A stretch of 35,328 bases of DNA, taken from NCBI GenBank assembly GCA_040755095.1, contig JBFMBH010000030.1, positions 1 through 35,328 on the forward strand, in the 5' to 3' direction. The stretch comes from Thermodesulfobacteriota bacterium. GTDB taxonomy: Bacteria; Desulfobacterota; Desulfobulbia; Desulfobulbales; JBFMBH01. This document shows, piece after piece, positions 8,118 through 16,034 of the stretch (positions are counted from its first letter, which is position 1; each line of letters begins with the position of its first letter). The notes beneath the pieces are model-generated. The model was not told the DNA's origin. It searched no databases and was given only the letters and a program-made list of their open reading frames with translations. The translations under genes and the position numbers were made by a program.

Positions 8118-10478
8118 TCACGGTACCACCGTGACACTGGCGCAGTTGGTGACCAGCGAGTAGCCCCAGGCTGCCGGCGGCGGTGAGCCGGTCCAGGCCC
8201 GCACGATGTACGAGTAGGTGACGTCACCGGTGACCTGGGTGTCGCTGGCTGTCTCGGCATCGGGGCTGGCGCTGGCCGCAAGGCTCCAGCCTGGTCCACG
8301 ACAGCCGCCATCCTTGCGGAAGACCTGAAAACCGTCCTCTTCATCGGCCGGCGGGGTCCAGGTCAGGGTTACCTGCCCGGCTTGCGCCGTGGCGGTGAGG
8401 CCCGTGGGGGCGAAGGGCACCACCGCCGCGGCGGTGGCCGGCGAACAGCCGGCGCTGTTGCAGGCCTGCACCTGATAGGCGTAGCTGGTGCCTGCGTGGT
8501 TGCCCAGGGCCGTGGTGTCCCGGTGCCGGGTGGCGTTGGCCGCCAGGGTGCGGAGGATGGTCCAGGGGCCGGCGCCGGCCTTGCGGAACAGCTGGAAGCC
8601 GGTCTCATCCGCCGAGCTGTCGGTCCAGGCGATCTGCACGGTGGTCGTTGATGCGGACCAGGCCTCGAGGCCTCGCGGGGTGGCCGGCGTGCCCTCCCGG
8701 CCGGTCACGGTGGAGGCACAGTTGGAAGGGGCGGAGCCGCCCGCCTGGTTGAACGTCCGGACGCGGTAGGCGAAGGCAGTGCCCGGCGGCAGACCGGTTT
8801 GGAGGTGGAAGGCCGCATCCGTCTCCTTGACCGCGATGCGGCGCCAGGGCTGCGCGGCCGCGCAGCCGCCCTTTTTCGTTTCCACCAGGAACCCCATCTC
8901 GTTGTCGGCGTTATCCGTCCAGGCCAGGACCACCCGGGTGGGGGAGACCGCTCGGGCGCTGAGGCCGGCGGGCGGCCAAGGGCTCACCGGCGCCGGCTCC
9001 CCGGGGAGCTGGAAATCGATGCGCTTGATCAGGGGCAGAGCCGGCTGATCACCCGCGTAGTCGAAGAGGTCGCCATGCCCGGCGTAGTCGCGACCACCGA
9101 CGGACCAGCGGCCGATACCGGTGTCGGTGATCGGCTGCGGGCTGTCGCCGCCTATCTGGGAGATGTCCTTGACGGCGAAGTGGATCACGGTGCCGGCGGT
9201 CAGCCGGTCGAGGTCAGCGAAGGAGGCGAGGGTGAAGGGTGCCCACACCGACTGGTAGTAGGGCCAGTGCTTGGCAAACCGGCCGTCGGTGCGCTCGGCG
9301 ATGGCGAAGCGCTCATCCGCCAGGATGTGGGCCGGGGTGGCGTGGTCCCAGGTGGCGTTGGTGATCGGTGCGAAGGCGTACCGCAGCTCGTAGGTCGAGT
9401 AGCTGTACGGGTTGTTCTTGTACTTGTCCATGAAGCCGATCTCGAAGGAGCGGCTGGCCGGCAGCCAGGTGACCGCCGGGGTGGCGATGGTTTCGTTGTT
9501 CTGGGGCTCGGGATCGTGGCGGAACGCGACCTCGTCGAGCCAGACGTCGTACGGCGCGTCGCCGATCCCCTCGTACGGCTTGAAGGTCAGGTACCAGCGG
9601 TACCAGCCGTTGAAGTAGGCCACCCCCATGTCCCGCAGGCTGCGGCTGGGATAGGGATAGCTTTCGGCGCCCGACCAGGCGTTGTTGTGCTGGGGGTGGC
9701 CGTCCACCAGGACGTGGGTCCAGCCGCCGCCCTGGTTGCAGATCTCGTGGTACCAGTGGCCGCCATCGCCGTTGTACGGTCCCAGGTTCACGGTGGGCTC
9801 GGGCCGCATGCCCGAGCCGCCCGGGCCGTTGGTCAGGGTGGCCGGGGCGTGGTAGTAGACGCTCAGACGGTTGGCGCCCTGGGCCTCCGGAAAGGGAGCC
9901 GGGGCGCTGGCGGGGCTGTTGTTGGCAAAGTAGAGGTAGGGGTGGCCGACCCGCACGCCATGGGCCACCGGATCGATGCCCTGGGCCAGCAGATCCAGGT
10001 AGTGCTCCTTGCTGGTCACAAGCTCACCGTGCGTGCCGGTGCTGTTGACGCCGCCGGTGACGCGGAAGCGCAGGCTGTGGCCTCGGACGGCCTGCTCGCC
10101 GTCGATCTCCAGGAAGCCGTAGGTCGAAAAGCCCATGTGGGCGCTGTTGTAGGTGTTGAGGTACTGGTAGAAGAAGCCGGCGATGCCATCGTGGGGAGCC
10201 GGGTAGGGCACCGTGCTGCGCCAGCCGGCCCAGTCGTTGGTGGTCATGGGCAGGGTGGGATCGGGATGGCTGCTGGCGGTGGTGTACAGCCAGTCGCCAC
10301 CATCGCCCGGGATCTCGGCAGCGCCGGTCACCGGCAGCTCGTCAAAGCTGGCCAGGAAGACCCTGCTGTCAAAGCTGTCCGGTCCGGCGGTGGCCGGCGT
10401 CCCCCCCGCCAGGTCAAGGCAGGTCACGACCAGGATCAGGACCAGGACGACGGCGGGACTGCATGGACGCTTTCGCAT
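8118..10478 (-). CDS. Secreted protein with three fibronectin type III domains
   Basis: A 786-aa exported protein. Residues 1-31 are a signal peptide (MRKR, a Val/Leu core, then a likely ATA cleavage site). Residues about 32-490 form a large aromatic- and Asn/Gly-rich beta-type region I cannot name, with Trp/Tyr-dense stretches (NGWYRWYLTF, VWLDEVAF) like carbohydrate-binding or lectin-type sandwiches. Three FN3 repeats follow at about 503-595, 600-690 and 690-786, each with the AWTD/TWTP strand and a YxYxVxA strand. A SNFxCS-like, Cys-containing motif suggests disulfides and an extracytoplasmic location. The start ATG 10478 is preceded by GGAG seven nt upstream, and earlier Mets would bury the signal peptide. 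Nothing nearby suggests a partner. The role may be surface adhesion or glycan binding. Confidence 0.8.
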   Translation of the reverse strand: MRKRPCSPAVVLVLILVVTCLDLAGGTPATAGPDSFDSRVFLASFDELPVTGAAEIPGDGGDWLYTTASSHPDPTLPMTTNDWAGWRSTVPYPAPHDGIAGFFYQYLNTYNSAHMGFSTYGFLEIDGEQAVRGHSLRFRVTGGVNSTGTHGELVTSKEHYLDLLAQGIDPVAHGVRVGHPYLYFANNSPASAPAPFPEAQGANRLSVYYHAPATLTNGPGGSGMRPEPTVNLGPYNGDGGHWYHEICNQGGGWTHVLVDGHPQHNNAWSGAESYPYPSRSLRDMGVAYFNGWYRWYLTFKPYEGIGDAPYDVWLDEVAFRHDPEPQNNETIATPAVTWLPASRSFEIGFMDKYKNNPYSYSTYELRYAFAPITNATWDHATPAHILADERFAIAERTDGRFAKHWPYYQSVWAPFTLASFADLDRLTAGTVIHFAVKDISQIGGDSPQPITDTGIGRWSVGGRDYAGHGDLFDYAGDQPALPLIKRIDFQLPGEPAPVSPWPPAGLSARAVSPTRVVLAWTDNADNEMGFLVETKKGGCAAAQPWRRIAVKETDAAFHLQTGLPPGTAFAYRVRTFNQAGGSAPSNCASTVTGREGTPATPRGLEAWSASTTTVQIAWTDSSADETGFQLFRKAGAGPWTILRTLAANATRHRDTTALGNHAGTSYAYQVQACNSAGCSPATAAAVVPFAPTGLTATAQAGQVTLTWTPPADEEDGFQVFRKDGGCRGPGWSLAASASPDAETASDTQVTGDVTYSYIVRAWTGSPPPAAWGYSLVTNCASVTVVP

Positions 10479-10533
10479 GGCGATTCTCCGATCATGCTCC
10501 AGGGGATCCCAAAGAACAGACGCGCATTTCTCT

Positions 10534-10542
10534 ATCGTAGCA
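10534..10542 (-). promoter_or_regulatory. Candidate extended -10 promoter for the FN3 gene
   Basis: On the minus strand TGC-TACGAT forms an extended -10 about 56 nt before the start codon, in an A/T-richer patch of the gap. The -35 is poor, as is usual for extended -10 promoters. Prediction only. Confidence 0.35.
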
Positions 10543-10650
10543 CAGATCGGCCGGCGGCAGGTTTGGGAGGCCGCCGGAGGCGGGGGGAGAACGGCTGGAT
10601 CGGGAGGGGCGGGTTGGCTGCCCGTGGGCCTGACCGGACTCCCGGGCGGC

Positions 10651-11829
10651 TTACGCCGGCAGCAGGCGGCCGGAACGGACCGCGGGCAGCGGGCAGCCCA
10701 GGGCGGCCGCCTGCTTGCGGAAGTAGGCATCGGTCATGCCGGCGATGAAGTCCCGGACGATGGCCGCGGCGGTGTGGCTGTCCCGGTACAGGGGGTCGAG
10801 GTCGTCCAGGTGGTCCCGGAAGATGGCGGCGCGGCGCCGCTCGGCCAGGAGATCCTCCAGGCTGCGGGCAAAGAGGACCTGGAAGGCGGCCTCGATGAGG
10901 TGGAAGTCCTTCTTGATGAGCGGATTGAGGTAGATGCGCTGGTAGTTGAAGGCCTTGAGGCTGCGCAAGGCCTCGGCCACCTCGGCGGAGAAGCCGATGC
11001 CGCCCTGGCGGATGCCGCCGGCGACGACGTCGGTGACCAGCCGGTAGACGATCTTGCCATTGGTGTCGCCCAGCACCCTGGTGCAGGGAGCGGGCAGGTC
11101 ATCCCGCCGGATCAGGGCCAGGGTGATGGCGTCCTCGATATCCCGGCCGATGTAGCTCACCGTGTCGGTCAGGCGGACCACGCAGCCTTCCAGGGTCATG
11201 GGCGACAGGGAGAGACCGGGGTCGACGGCCTTGGCGGCGAGCTCCTGGTCGAAGACGGCGAAGTCCTTGTCCGGCATGGGCGAAAGGGTATCGTCGTGGA
11301 TCTCGCCGTCATGGGTGAGAATGCCGTCCAGGGTCTGCAGGCAGAGGTTCATGCCCCGGCCCCGGCGCTCGATGCGCTCCAGGAACTGGATGCTGGCCAG
11401 GTTGTGCTGGAAGGGCGGCAGGCCATGGCTCCGGGTGAGGGCGGCCAGATACTGCTCGCCCTGGTGGCCGAAGGGGGGATGGCCGATGTCGTGGCCCAGG
11501 GCGATGGCCTCGATGAGGTCCTCGTTCAGGCCCAGGTGGCGGCCGATGGTGCGGCCGATCTTGGAGACCAGCTGCACGTGGAGCACCCGGTGGGTGATGT
11601 GGTCGTTCTCCATCAGGGAGAAAACCTGGGTCTTGTCGATGTAGCGGGTGTAGGCCAGGGAGTGGAGGATGCGGTCGGTGTCGATGGCAAAGGCCTGGCG
11701 GTGGTCGGCGGTCCCCTCATGGCGGCGGCGCCGGCCCTGGCTGCTGAGCGTTGCCTCCGGGGCCAGGAAGCTGGCCTCCCGGGCGTCGAGCTGGTCCCGG
11801 AGCCGCGCCAGGGCGTCGGTGGTGGTCAT
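10651..11829 (-). CDS. dgt: dGTPase-like deoxynucleoside triphosphate triphosphohydrolase
   Basis: A 392-aa HD-domain enzyme that hydrolyses dNTPs to deoxynucleoside plus triphosphate and so controls dNTP pools. The metal site is visible as H80 and H84 in the DHITHRVLHV segment and GHDIGH at 112-117 (H113-D114). The typical DKTQVF and HNLASIQFLERI motifs follow, with the late Asp in RLTDTVSYIGRDI. Two ATGs are available: GAGG lies 6 nt before ATG 11829 but directly abuts ATG 11835, so 11829 is preferred. It follows a small unknown gene by 134 nt on the same strand. It is most likely a housekeeping dNTPase. Some dGTPases also protect against phages by draining dNTPs, but nothing here shows that. 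Confidence 0.92.
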   Translation of the reverse strand: MTTTDALARLRDQLDAREASFLAPEATLSSQGRRRRHEGTADHRQAFAIDTDRILHSLAYTRYIDKTQVFSLMENDHITHRVLHVQLVSKIGRTIGRHLGLNEDLIEAIALGHDIGHPPFGHQGEQYLAALTRSHGLPPFQHNLASIQFLERIERRGRGMNLCLQTLDGILTHDGEIHDDTLSPMPDKDFAVFDQELAAKAVDPGLSLSPMTLEGCVVRLTDTVSYIGRDIEDAITLALIRRDDLPAPCTRVLGDTNGKIVYRLVTDVVAGGIRQGGIGFSAEVAEALRSLKAFNYQRIYLNPLIKKDFHLIEAAFQVLFARSLEDLLAERRRAAIFRDHLDDLDPLYRDSHTAAAIVRDFIAGMTDAYFRKQAAALGCPLPAVRSGRLLPA

Positions 11830-11963
11830 TGGCATCCTCACTGGTGTGCCCGTTTCGGCAACCGTTGCGGCCTCGGCTCGACGGGAGCCCGGAGGAGGAG
11901 GCAGGACGGGCGGCCGGCTCCCGGCGCGGCCTCCCCTGTGCCGGCGACGTCTCCCCGCGATGC

Positions 11964-12374
11964 TCAGGCGGCCACGAACCGGGCCACCTCGTCCACCAGG
12001 GCGGTGACCAGGGGCTCCGGCACCGCGGCAGCCTGGGCCAGGCTCACCCCGCGCAGGAGAAGCCCGACCTCCTGGGCATCGAAGATCCCCGAGGTCGCGG
12101 CCTCGCCGCAGATCCAGACCCCGGCCTCCTGGGGGGAGACCGGGTGATCGAGCCCGGCCCGGTCGGCGGCCGCGGCGAGCAGGGCGGACAGCAGGAGCTC
12201 CAGGGCGCTTGCCGTCAGGCGCTGGTCCAGCAGGAGTCTGACGTCGCCAAGCTTCTCCTGCGCCAGGATCGCCAGCCGCGAGCAGCCGGCGCCGGCGGCC
12301 TCTCCGGCGGCATCGAAGAGGACCGGCGCGGCGGCGAGGGGCGAGCTGGCGCCGAGACGGCTCAGCCCCTTCAT
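11964..12374 (-). CDS. Unknown 136-aa protein coupled to the SNF2 helicase
   Basis: A small soluble, Ala/Leu-rich helical protein with no motif I recognise. Its ATG overlaps the TGA of the upstream SNF2 helicase gene in an ATGA junction, so it is translated by re-initiation and is likely functionally linked to the helicase. Codon use matches the surroundings. A run of helices spans the chain, with a more polar stretch around ICGEAATSGIFDAQE. Confidence 0.65.
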   Translation of the reverse strand: MKGLSRLGASSPLAAAPVLFDAAGEAAGAGCSRLAILAQEKLGDVRLLLDQRLTASALELLLSALLAAAADRAGLDHPVSPQEAGVWICGEAATSGIFDAQEVGLLLRGVSLAQAAAVPEPLVTALVDEVARFVAA

Positions 12375-13705
12375 GCCCAGAGGGTCTGCACCAGGGACCA
12401 GACCCGCTCCTCGTAGGAATCCGCGGCCACCATGGTGATGATCTGCACGGTCCTGGTCTGGCCGAGCCGGTGCACCCGGGCGTTGCGCTGCTCCAGGATC
12501 GCAGGGTTCCGGGGCACATCGAGATTGAGCACCGAGGCGTTCTGCAGATTGAGGCCAACGCCGCCGGCATCGGTGGAGATGAAGACCGAGATGGCGTCGT
12601 CCTCCCGGAAGCGGTCCATGAGGGCGCCCCGGCTGGCGACCGGCACACCACCATGGAGGCGGACCGAGCCGAGACCCAGCCGGGCCAGCCGCGCCTCCAC
12701 CATCCGGGTCATGCCCTCCCACTGGGAGAAGACCACCGCCTTGAGCCCGGACTGCAGGCAAAGCTCTTCCAGAAGATCGGCCAGCTCGTCGAGCTTGGGG
12801 GATCCCTCGACCTCCTTGTCCACCAGCCCGGCGGCGGTGCAGGCCATCCGCGCCTGCTGCAAGGCGGCCATCAGCCGATTCTGCTCGGTGGGGGTCAGGG
12901 GCCGCCGCCTGGCGACAGTGGCCAGGGTGCCGGCGGCGCTCATGGCCGAGTCATGGAGCTCGCGCTGCTTGGCGGTCATGGCGACGTCGAGCCGGCTGGT
13001 GATCCGCTCCGGCAGCTGGTCCCGCACCAGCCGCCGGTCGCGGCGCAGCATCACCGGCGCCAGCCGCTGGCGCAGGACCGAGAGGTTGCGGTAGCCCAGG
13101 ACCTTGCCCCGCTCGTCGGTGATGTGGAAATCGACCAGAAAGCGCCACAACGGCCCGAGCACCCGGGGATCCACCACCTGCATGAGGCTGTAGAGATCCT
13201 CCAGCCGGTTCTCCAGCGGGGTACCGGACAGGACAAAGGCGTACCGGCTGGGGATCCTTTTCACCGCAGCGGCGATCTTGGTCCGCCAGTTCTTGATGCG
13301 CTGGGCCTCGTCCATGATGATGAGGTCGGGGCGCAGGCTCTCGTTCATGACCGACAGGTCCCGCAGCACCAGCTCGTAGTTGGCGATGAAGAAGGTCGCC
13401 TGCCGCCGGTACTGGGCGCCCCGCTCCGCAGCCGTCCCCTGGACGACCTGGACCTCCAGGTCGGTGAAGCGGCCGATCTCCCGGGCCCATTGCTGCTTCA
13501 GGGAAGCGGGACTGACGATGAGCACCCGCCGCACGCCCTCGTGCTCCTGAAGCCAGACCGCGGCGGCAATGGCCTGGAGGGTCTTGCCCAGCCCCATGTC
13601 ATCGGCCAACAGCGCCCGGCCGGTGCCGGCCAGAAAGGCGGCGCCCTCGATCTGGTACGGATAAAGCCGCGCCTTCACGCCCGGGAGCCGGCCATGGCTG
13701 GCCAT
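12371..13705 (-). CDS. SNF2-family helicase ATPase half (frame-separated from SWIM half)
   Basis: This encodes the SWI2/SNF2 motor: Q-motif region LYPYQIEG, motif I DDMGLGKT (35-42 from ATG 13705), motif II DEAQ (132-135), LSGTPLENR for motif III, and C-terminal motifs ISTDAGGVGLNLQ and RVHRLGQTR. Such ATPases translocate on double-stranded DNA to remodel protein-DNA complexes. In relatives the motor is fused behind a SWIM zinc-finger region. Here that region is encoded immediately upstream in another frame, and the two frames overlap. ATG 13705 is the first plausible start in this frame but has no strong ribosome site. I think the two pieces were one gene separated by a single-base shift near 13723-13726, either a real mutation or a sequencing error. 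The motor motifs are otherwise intact. Confidence 0.85.
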   Translation of the reverse strand: MASHGRLPGVKARLYPYQIEGAAFLAGTGRALLADDMGLGKTLQAIAAAVWLQEHEGVRRVLIVSPASLKQQWAREIGRFTDLEVQVVQGTAAERGAQYRRQATFFIANYELVLRDLSVMNESLRPDLIIMDEAQRIKNWRTKIAAAVKRIPSRYAFVLSGTPLENRLEDLYSLMQVVDPRVLGPLWRFLVDFHITDERGKVLGYRNLSVLRQRLAPVMLRRDRRLVRDQLPERITSRLDVAMTAKQRELHDSAMSAAGTLATVARRRPLTPTEQNRLMAALQQARMACTAAGLVDKEVEGSPKLDELADLLEELCLQSGLKAVVFSQWEGMTRMVEARLARLGLGSVRLHGGVPVASRGALMDRFREDDAISVFISTDAGGVGLNLQNASVLNLDVPRNPAILEQRNARVHRLGQTRTVQIITMVAADSYEERVWSLVQTLWA

Positions 13706-14606
13706 GATCCGGGAGCGGATCTCCGGCCCGCAGCCGGTGGGCGGCATCCGCCGCCAGCTGCCGGGCATGGGCATCCTCGCCGACGTGGATGTCGCTGCGC
13801 TCGGCCACCGTCTCGGCGAAGCGGAAGAAGTCCTCGGGCAAGCGGCCGCTGAACAGCCCGGCCGGGTCGAAGTACCCGTCCAGGAGCCCTGCCAGCTCCT
13901 GATCCAGGGCCGCGTGGCGGACCAGGCGCAGCCGCGGCGCCTCCTCCACGTCCCAGGCCAGATAGACGTAGGAGAAGGGGGCGGCCTGACTCCGGAGCTG
14001 GTCGTAATCCGGGTGCTTGCTGATCCGGTGCAGCACCGCCTCGATGTGCTTGCAGGTGCCCAACTGGTTGGTGGCGAAGTCCGGGCAGTTGCAGAAGTTG
14101 GCCCGCCGCCGGAGGGAGCGGATAACCACCTCGTAATGCCGCGGGAAATGGGTGAAGGCCGAAACCGAGGTCGCACGCCAGACCCCAAGCCAGGGCTCGC
14201 CGCTGGTGGGCTCCACCCGCACCTCTGCCCGGCCGCGCCTGATGCGGTCCTGGATGGCGGTATCAGCGGCCGAGATCAGCTGATCGGAGCTCGCCCGCTG
14301 GTCGGCATAGGCGAGCAGGGCGGCGACCAGATGGTGGCAGACCGCACCCGCGGCCGGGCTGCAGTCACAGGCAAGGGCCAGACGTCCCCCGTCATCCAGC
14401 TCGACCCGGACGCGCACCGGCAGCTCGTGGTCGTCGTCTTCCAGCAGGGCCCAGAGCCCTTCCTGGCTCTGATCGATCTCCACCACCCGATTGTCCCTGA
14501 AGAAGCGCAAGCCCTGGGCAATGGCCCGGTCATCGGCCAGGCCTTGCAGGTCCTCCTGGTCGAAGAGGAAGGGGTCCGGGTTGGGCGGGGTGAGCACGTG
14601 TGCCAT
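13599..14606 (-). CDS. SWIM zinc-finger N-terminal half of SNF2 helicase, frameshifted
   Basis: This is the N-terminal part of a SWIM-SNF2 helicase. A classical SWIM finger, CxC-x10-CxH, is at C172, C174, C185, H187. A second SWIM-like cluster is at C80, C82, C90, H92. SWIM fingers bind DNA or protein partners. The product makes sense to about residue 295 (ADAAHRLRAG). After that it becomes Pro/Arg-rich nonsense and stops inside the helicase coding region. Removing one G from the CCGGAG stretch around 13723-13726 would read LRA-EIRSRI and continue straight into the helicase frame, giving one protein of about 745 aa. The ATG at 14606 has GGAG eight nt upstream. Confidence 0.8.
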   Translation of the reverse strand: MAHVLTPPNPDPFLFDQEDLQGLADDRAIAQGLRFFRDNRVVEIDQSQEGLWALLEDDDHELPVRVRVELDDGGRLALACDCSPAAGAVCHHLVAALLAYADQRASSDQLISAADTAIQDRIRRGRAEVRVEPTSGEPWLGVWRATSVSAFTHFPRHYEVVIRSLRRRANFCNCPDFATNQLGTCKHIEAVLHRISKHPDYDQLRSQAAPFSYVYLAWDVEEAPRLRLVRHAALDQELAGLLDGYFDPAGLFSGRLPEDFFRFAETVAERSDIHVGEDAHARQLAADAAHRLRAGDPLPDHGQPWPAPGREGAALSVPDRGRRLSGRHRPGAVGR

Positions 14607-14655
14607 GGCGGGCTCCAGCTGTTGCAGGAATGGGGGCAGGCCGGCTGGCCGCCGG

Positions 14656-15858
14656 TCAGCGGCTGCGGTCCTGGTGGGTGAGGAAAGGCTCCATCTCGAT
14701 CTCGTAGATGTAGAGGAGCACCAGGGCGAGGCCGAAAAGCAGGGGGCCGTAGAGAAGGCCGATCATGCCGAAGGTGTGCAGGCCGCCCAGGATGGCGAAG
14801 AAGATCACCAGGGTGGACATGTCGGCCGAGCCCTGCATGAAGAGGGGCCGCACGAAGTTGTCGATGCTGCCCACCACCACCACCGACCAGACGACCAGAA
14901 AGAGGGCCGCCCACCAGCGGCCGATGAGCAGAAGATAGCCCGCGGCCGGCAGCCAGATGAGAGCGGTGCCCACGAAGGGGATCAGGGAGGCGAAGGCCAT
15001 CATGGTGCCCCAGAAGAGGGCGGGCAGCCCGGTGAAAAGAAAGGCGAGGCCGCCCGCCAGGCCCTGGGCCACGGCGGTGATCAGGGTGCCCAGGAGCACC
15101 GAGCCTGCCACGGTCTTGATCCGGGCCAGAATCTGCTCCTCGTGGCTGGCGGACAGCGGGATGAGATGGAGCAGCCGCTGGTAGATCCTCTTTTCGTCCC
15201 GCACCATGAAATAGAAGGTGAACAGCACCAGGAAGACCTTGGCGAGAAAGCCGCTGAGGTTGCCCACCAGGGCCCCGGTCTGGCCGAGCAGGAACTTGCC
15301 GAGCCGGGAGCTGAGGTCCACCAGGGCGCCGGCCCCGGTCTCGGCATTGCCGTCCAGGATGGGGAAGATCTTCTTGAGATCCGGGAGATACGGCTCCAGC
15401 ATGGCCTTGGCCTGAAGCGCCCACGGCGAGGTCAGGAGCTTTTCGTGCTCGCCGGCCTGGATCCAGGCCTGGATGGCGTTGGCGGATTGGACCCCCTGGT
15501 GGACCAGGGAGAGAAAGACCGCCAGAAGCGGCAGCACGACCACCAGGACCAGGCCGAGGCTGGAGAGGAGAGCGGCCAGGTCCTGCCGGCCGCCCACCAG
15601 GCGGAGGATCCGGCGATGGACCGGGCCGAAGACGATGGCCAGGATGATGGCCAGAAGGATGGTGCCCAGATACGGGGCCAGCACGTACAGGCAGCCGCCC
15701 AGGACCAGGAAGAGCAGAGCAAAGAGAAAGGCATGCCCCATGTCCAGGCGCAGGCCCGGCTTGCCGGCCTGGTCCGTCCCTTCGGCCCGGGTCGCCGGCC
15801 CGACGAGCTGCCCCTCAAGAGAACGGGGCCTGGATACAGGGCGCTTTGCTCTGGCCAT
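14656..15858 (-). CDS. AI-2E family transporter (TqsA/PerM-like permease)
   Basis: A 400-aa polytopic inner-membrane protein of the AI-2E transporter family (PF01594). A polar N-terminus (about 40 aa) is followed by two membrane helices, a third around residue 75-100, a soluble segment of about 100 residues, and then four or five helices. The family hallmark region (IPFVGTALIWLPAAGYLLL, then GSIDNFVRPLFM) is clear. Members export the quorum signal AI-2 or exchange Na+/H+; the substrate here cannot be deduced. ATG 15858 is used, with ATG 15870 an alternative and Met40 also possible. None has a strong ribosome site. It is 49 nt upstream of the SWIM gene on the same strand. Confidence 0.87.
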   Translation of the reverse strand: MARAKRPVSRPRSLEGQLVGPATRAEGTDQAGKPGLRLDMGHAFLFALLFLVLGGCLYVLAPYLGTILLAIILAIVFGPVHRRILRLVGGRQDLAALLSSLGLVLVVVLPLLAVFLSLVHQGVQSANAIQAWIQAGEHEKLLTSPWALQAKAMLEPYLPDLKKIFPILDGNAETGAGALVDLSSRLGKFLLGQTGALVGNLSGFLAKVFLVLFTFYFMVRDEKRIYQRLLHLIPLSASHEEQILARIKTVAGSVLLGTLITAVAQGLAGGLAFLFTGLPALFWGTMMAFASLIPFVGTALIWLPAAGYLLLIGRWWAALFLVVWSVVVVGSIDNFVRPLFMQGSADMSTLVIFFAILGGLHTFGMIGLLYGPLLFGLALVLLYIYEIEMEPFLTHQDRSR

Positions 15859-15984
15859 GGGCCACACCATAGCCGCCTGCCGTTGGGAAAGCAAGGGAGC
15901 CCGGCCGGGCGGCGCCGCCAGGAGCCGGACCAGGGCCTGGAGGCCGGATGAGCCGCGGCAGCGCCGGGCAGGCGAGGGGCTCCA

Positions 15985-16017
15985 GGTCTCATAGGACCCA
16001 TGAGACCTCTGGGACCC
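15985..16017. repeat. Palindromic extragenic element, copy 1
   Basis: GGTCTCAT (15985-15992), a 7-nt loop and ATGAGACC (16000-16007) form a perfect 8-bp stem, followed by CTCTGGGACCC. The unit CTCATAGGA / CCCATGAGA / CCTCTGGGA recurs about every 9 nt and matches the array at 27.43 kb. It lies just after the stop of the FliL-like gene. There is no T-run, so it is not a classical terminator. Confidence 0.6.
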
Positions 16018-16034
16018 ACTTTCGCAGGTCTGGC

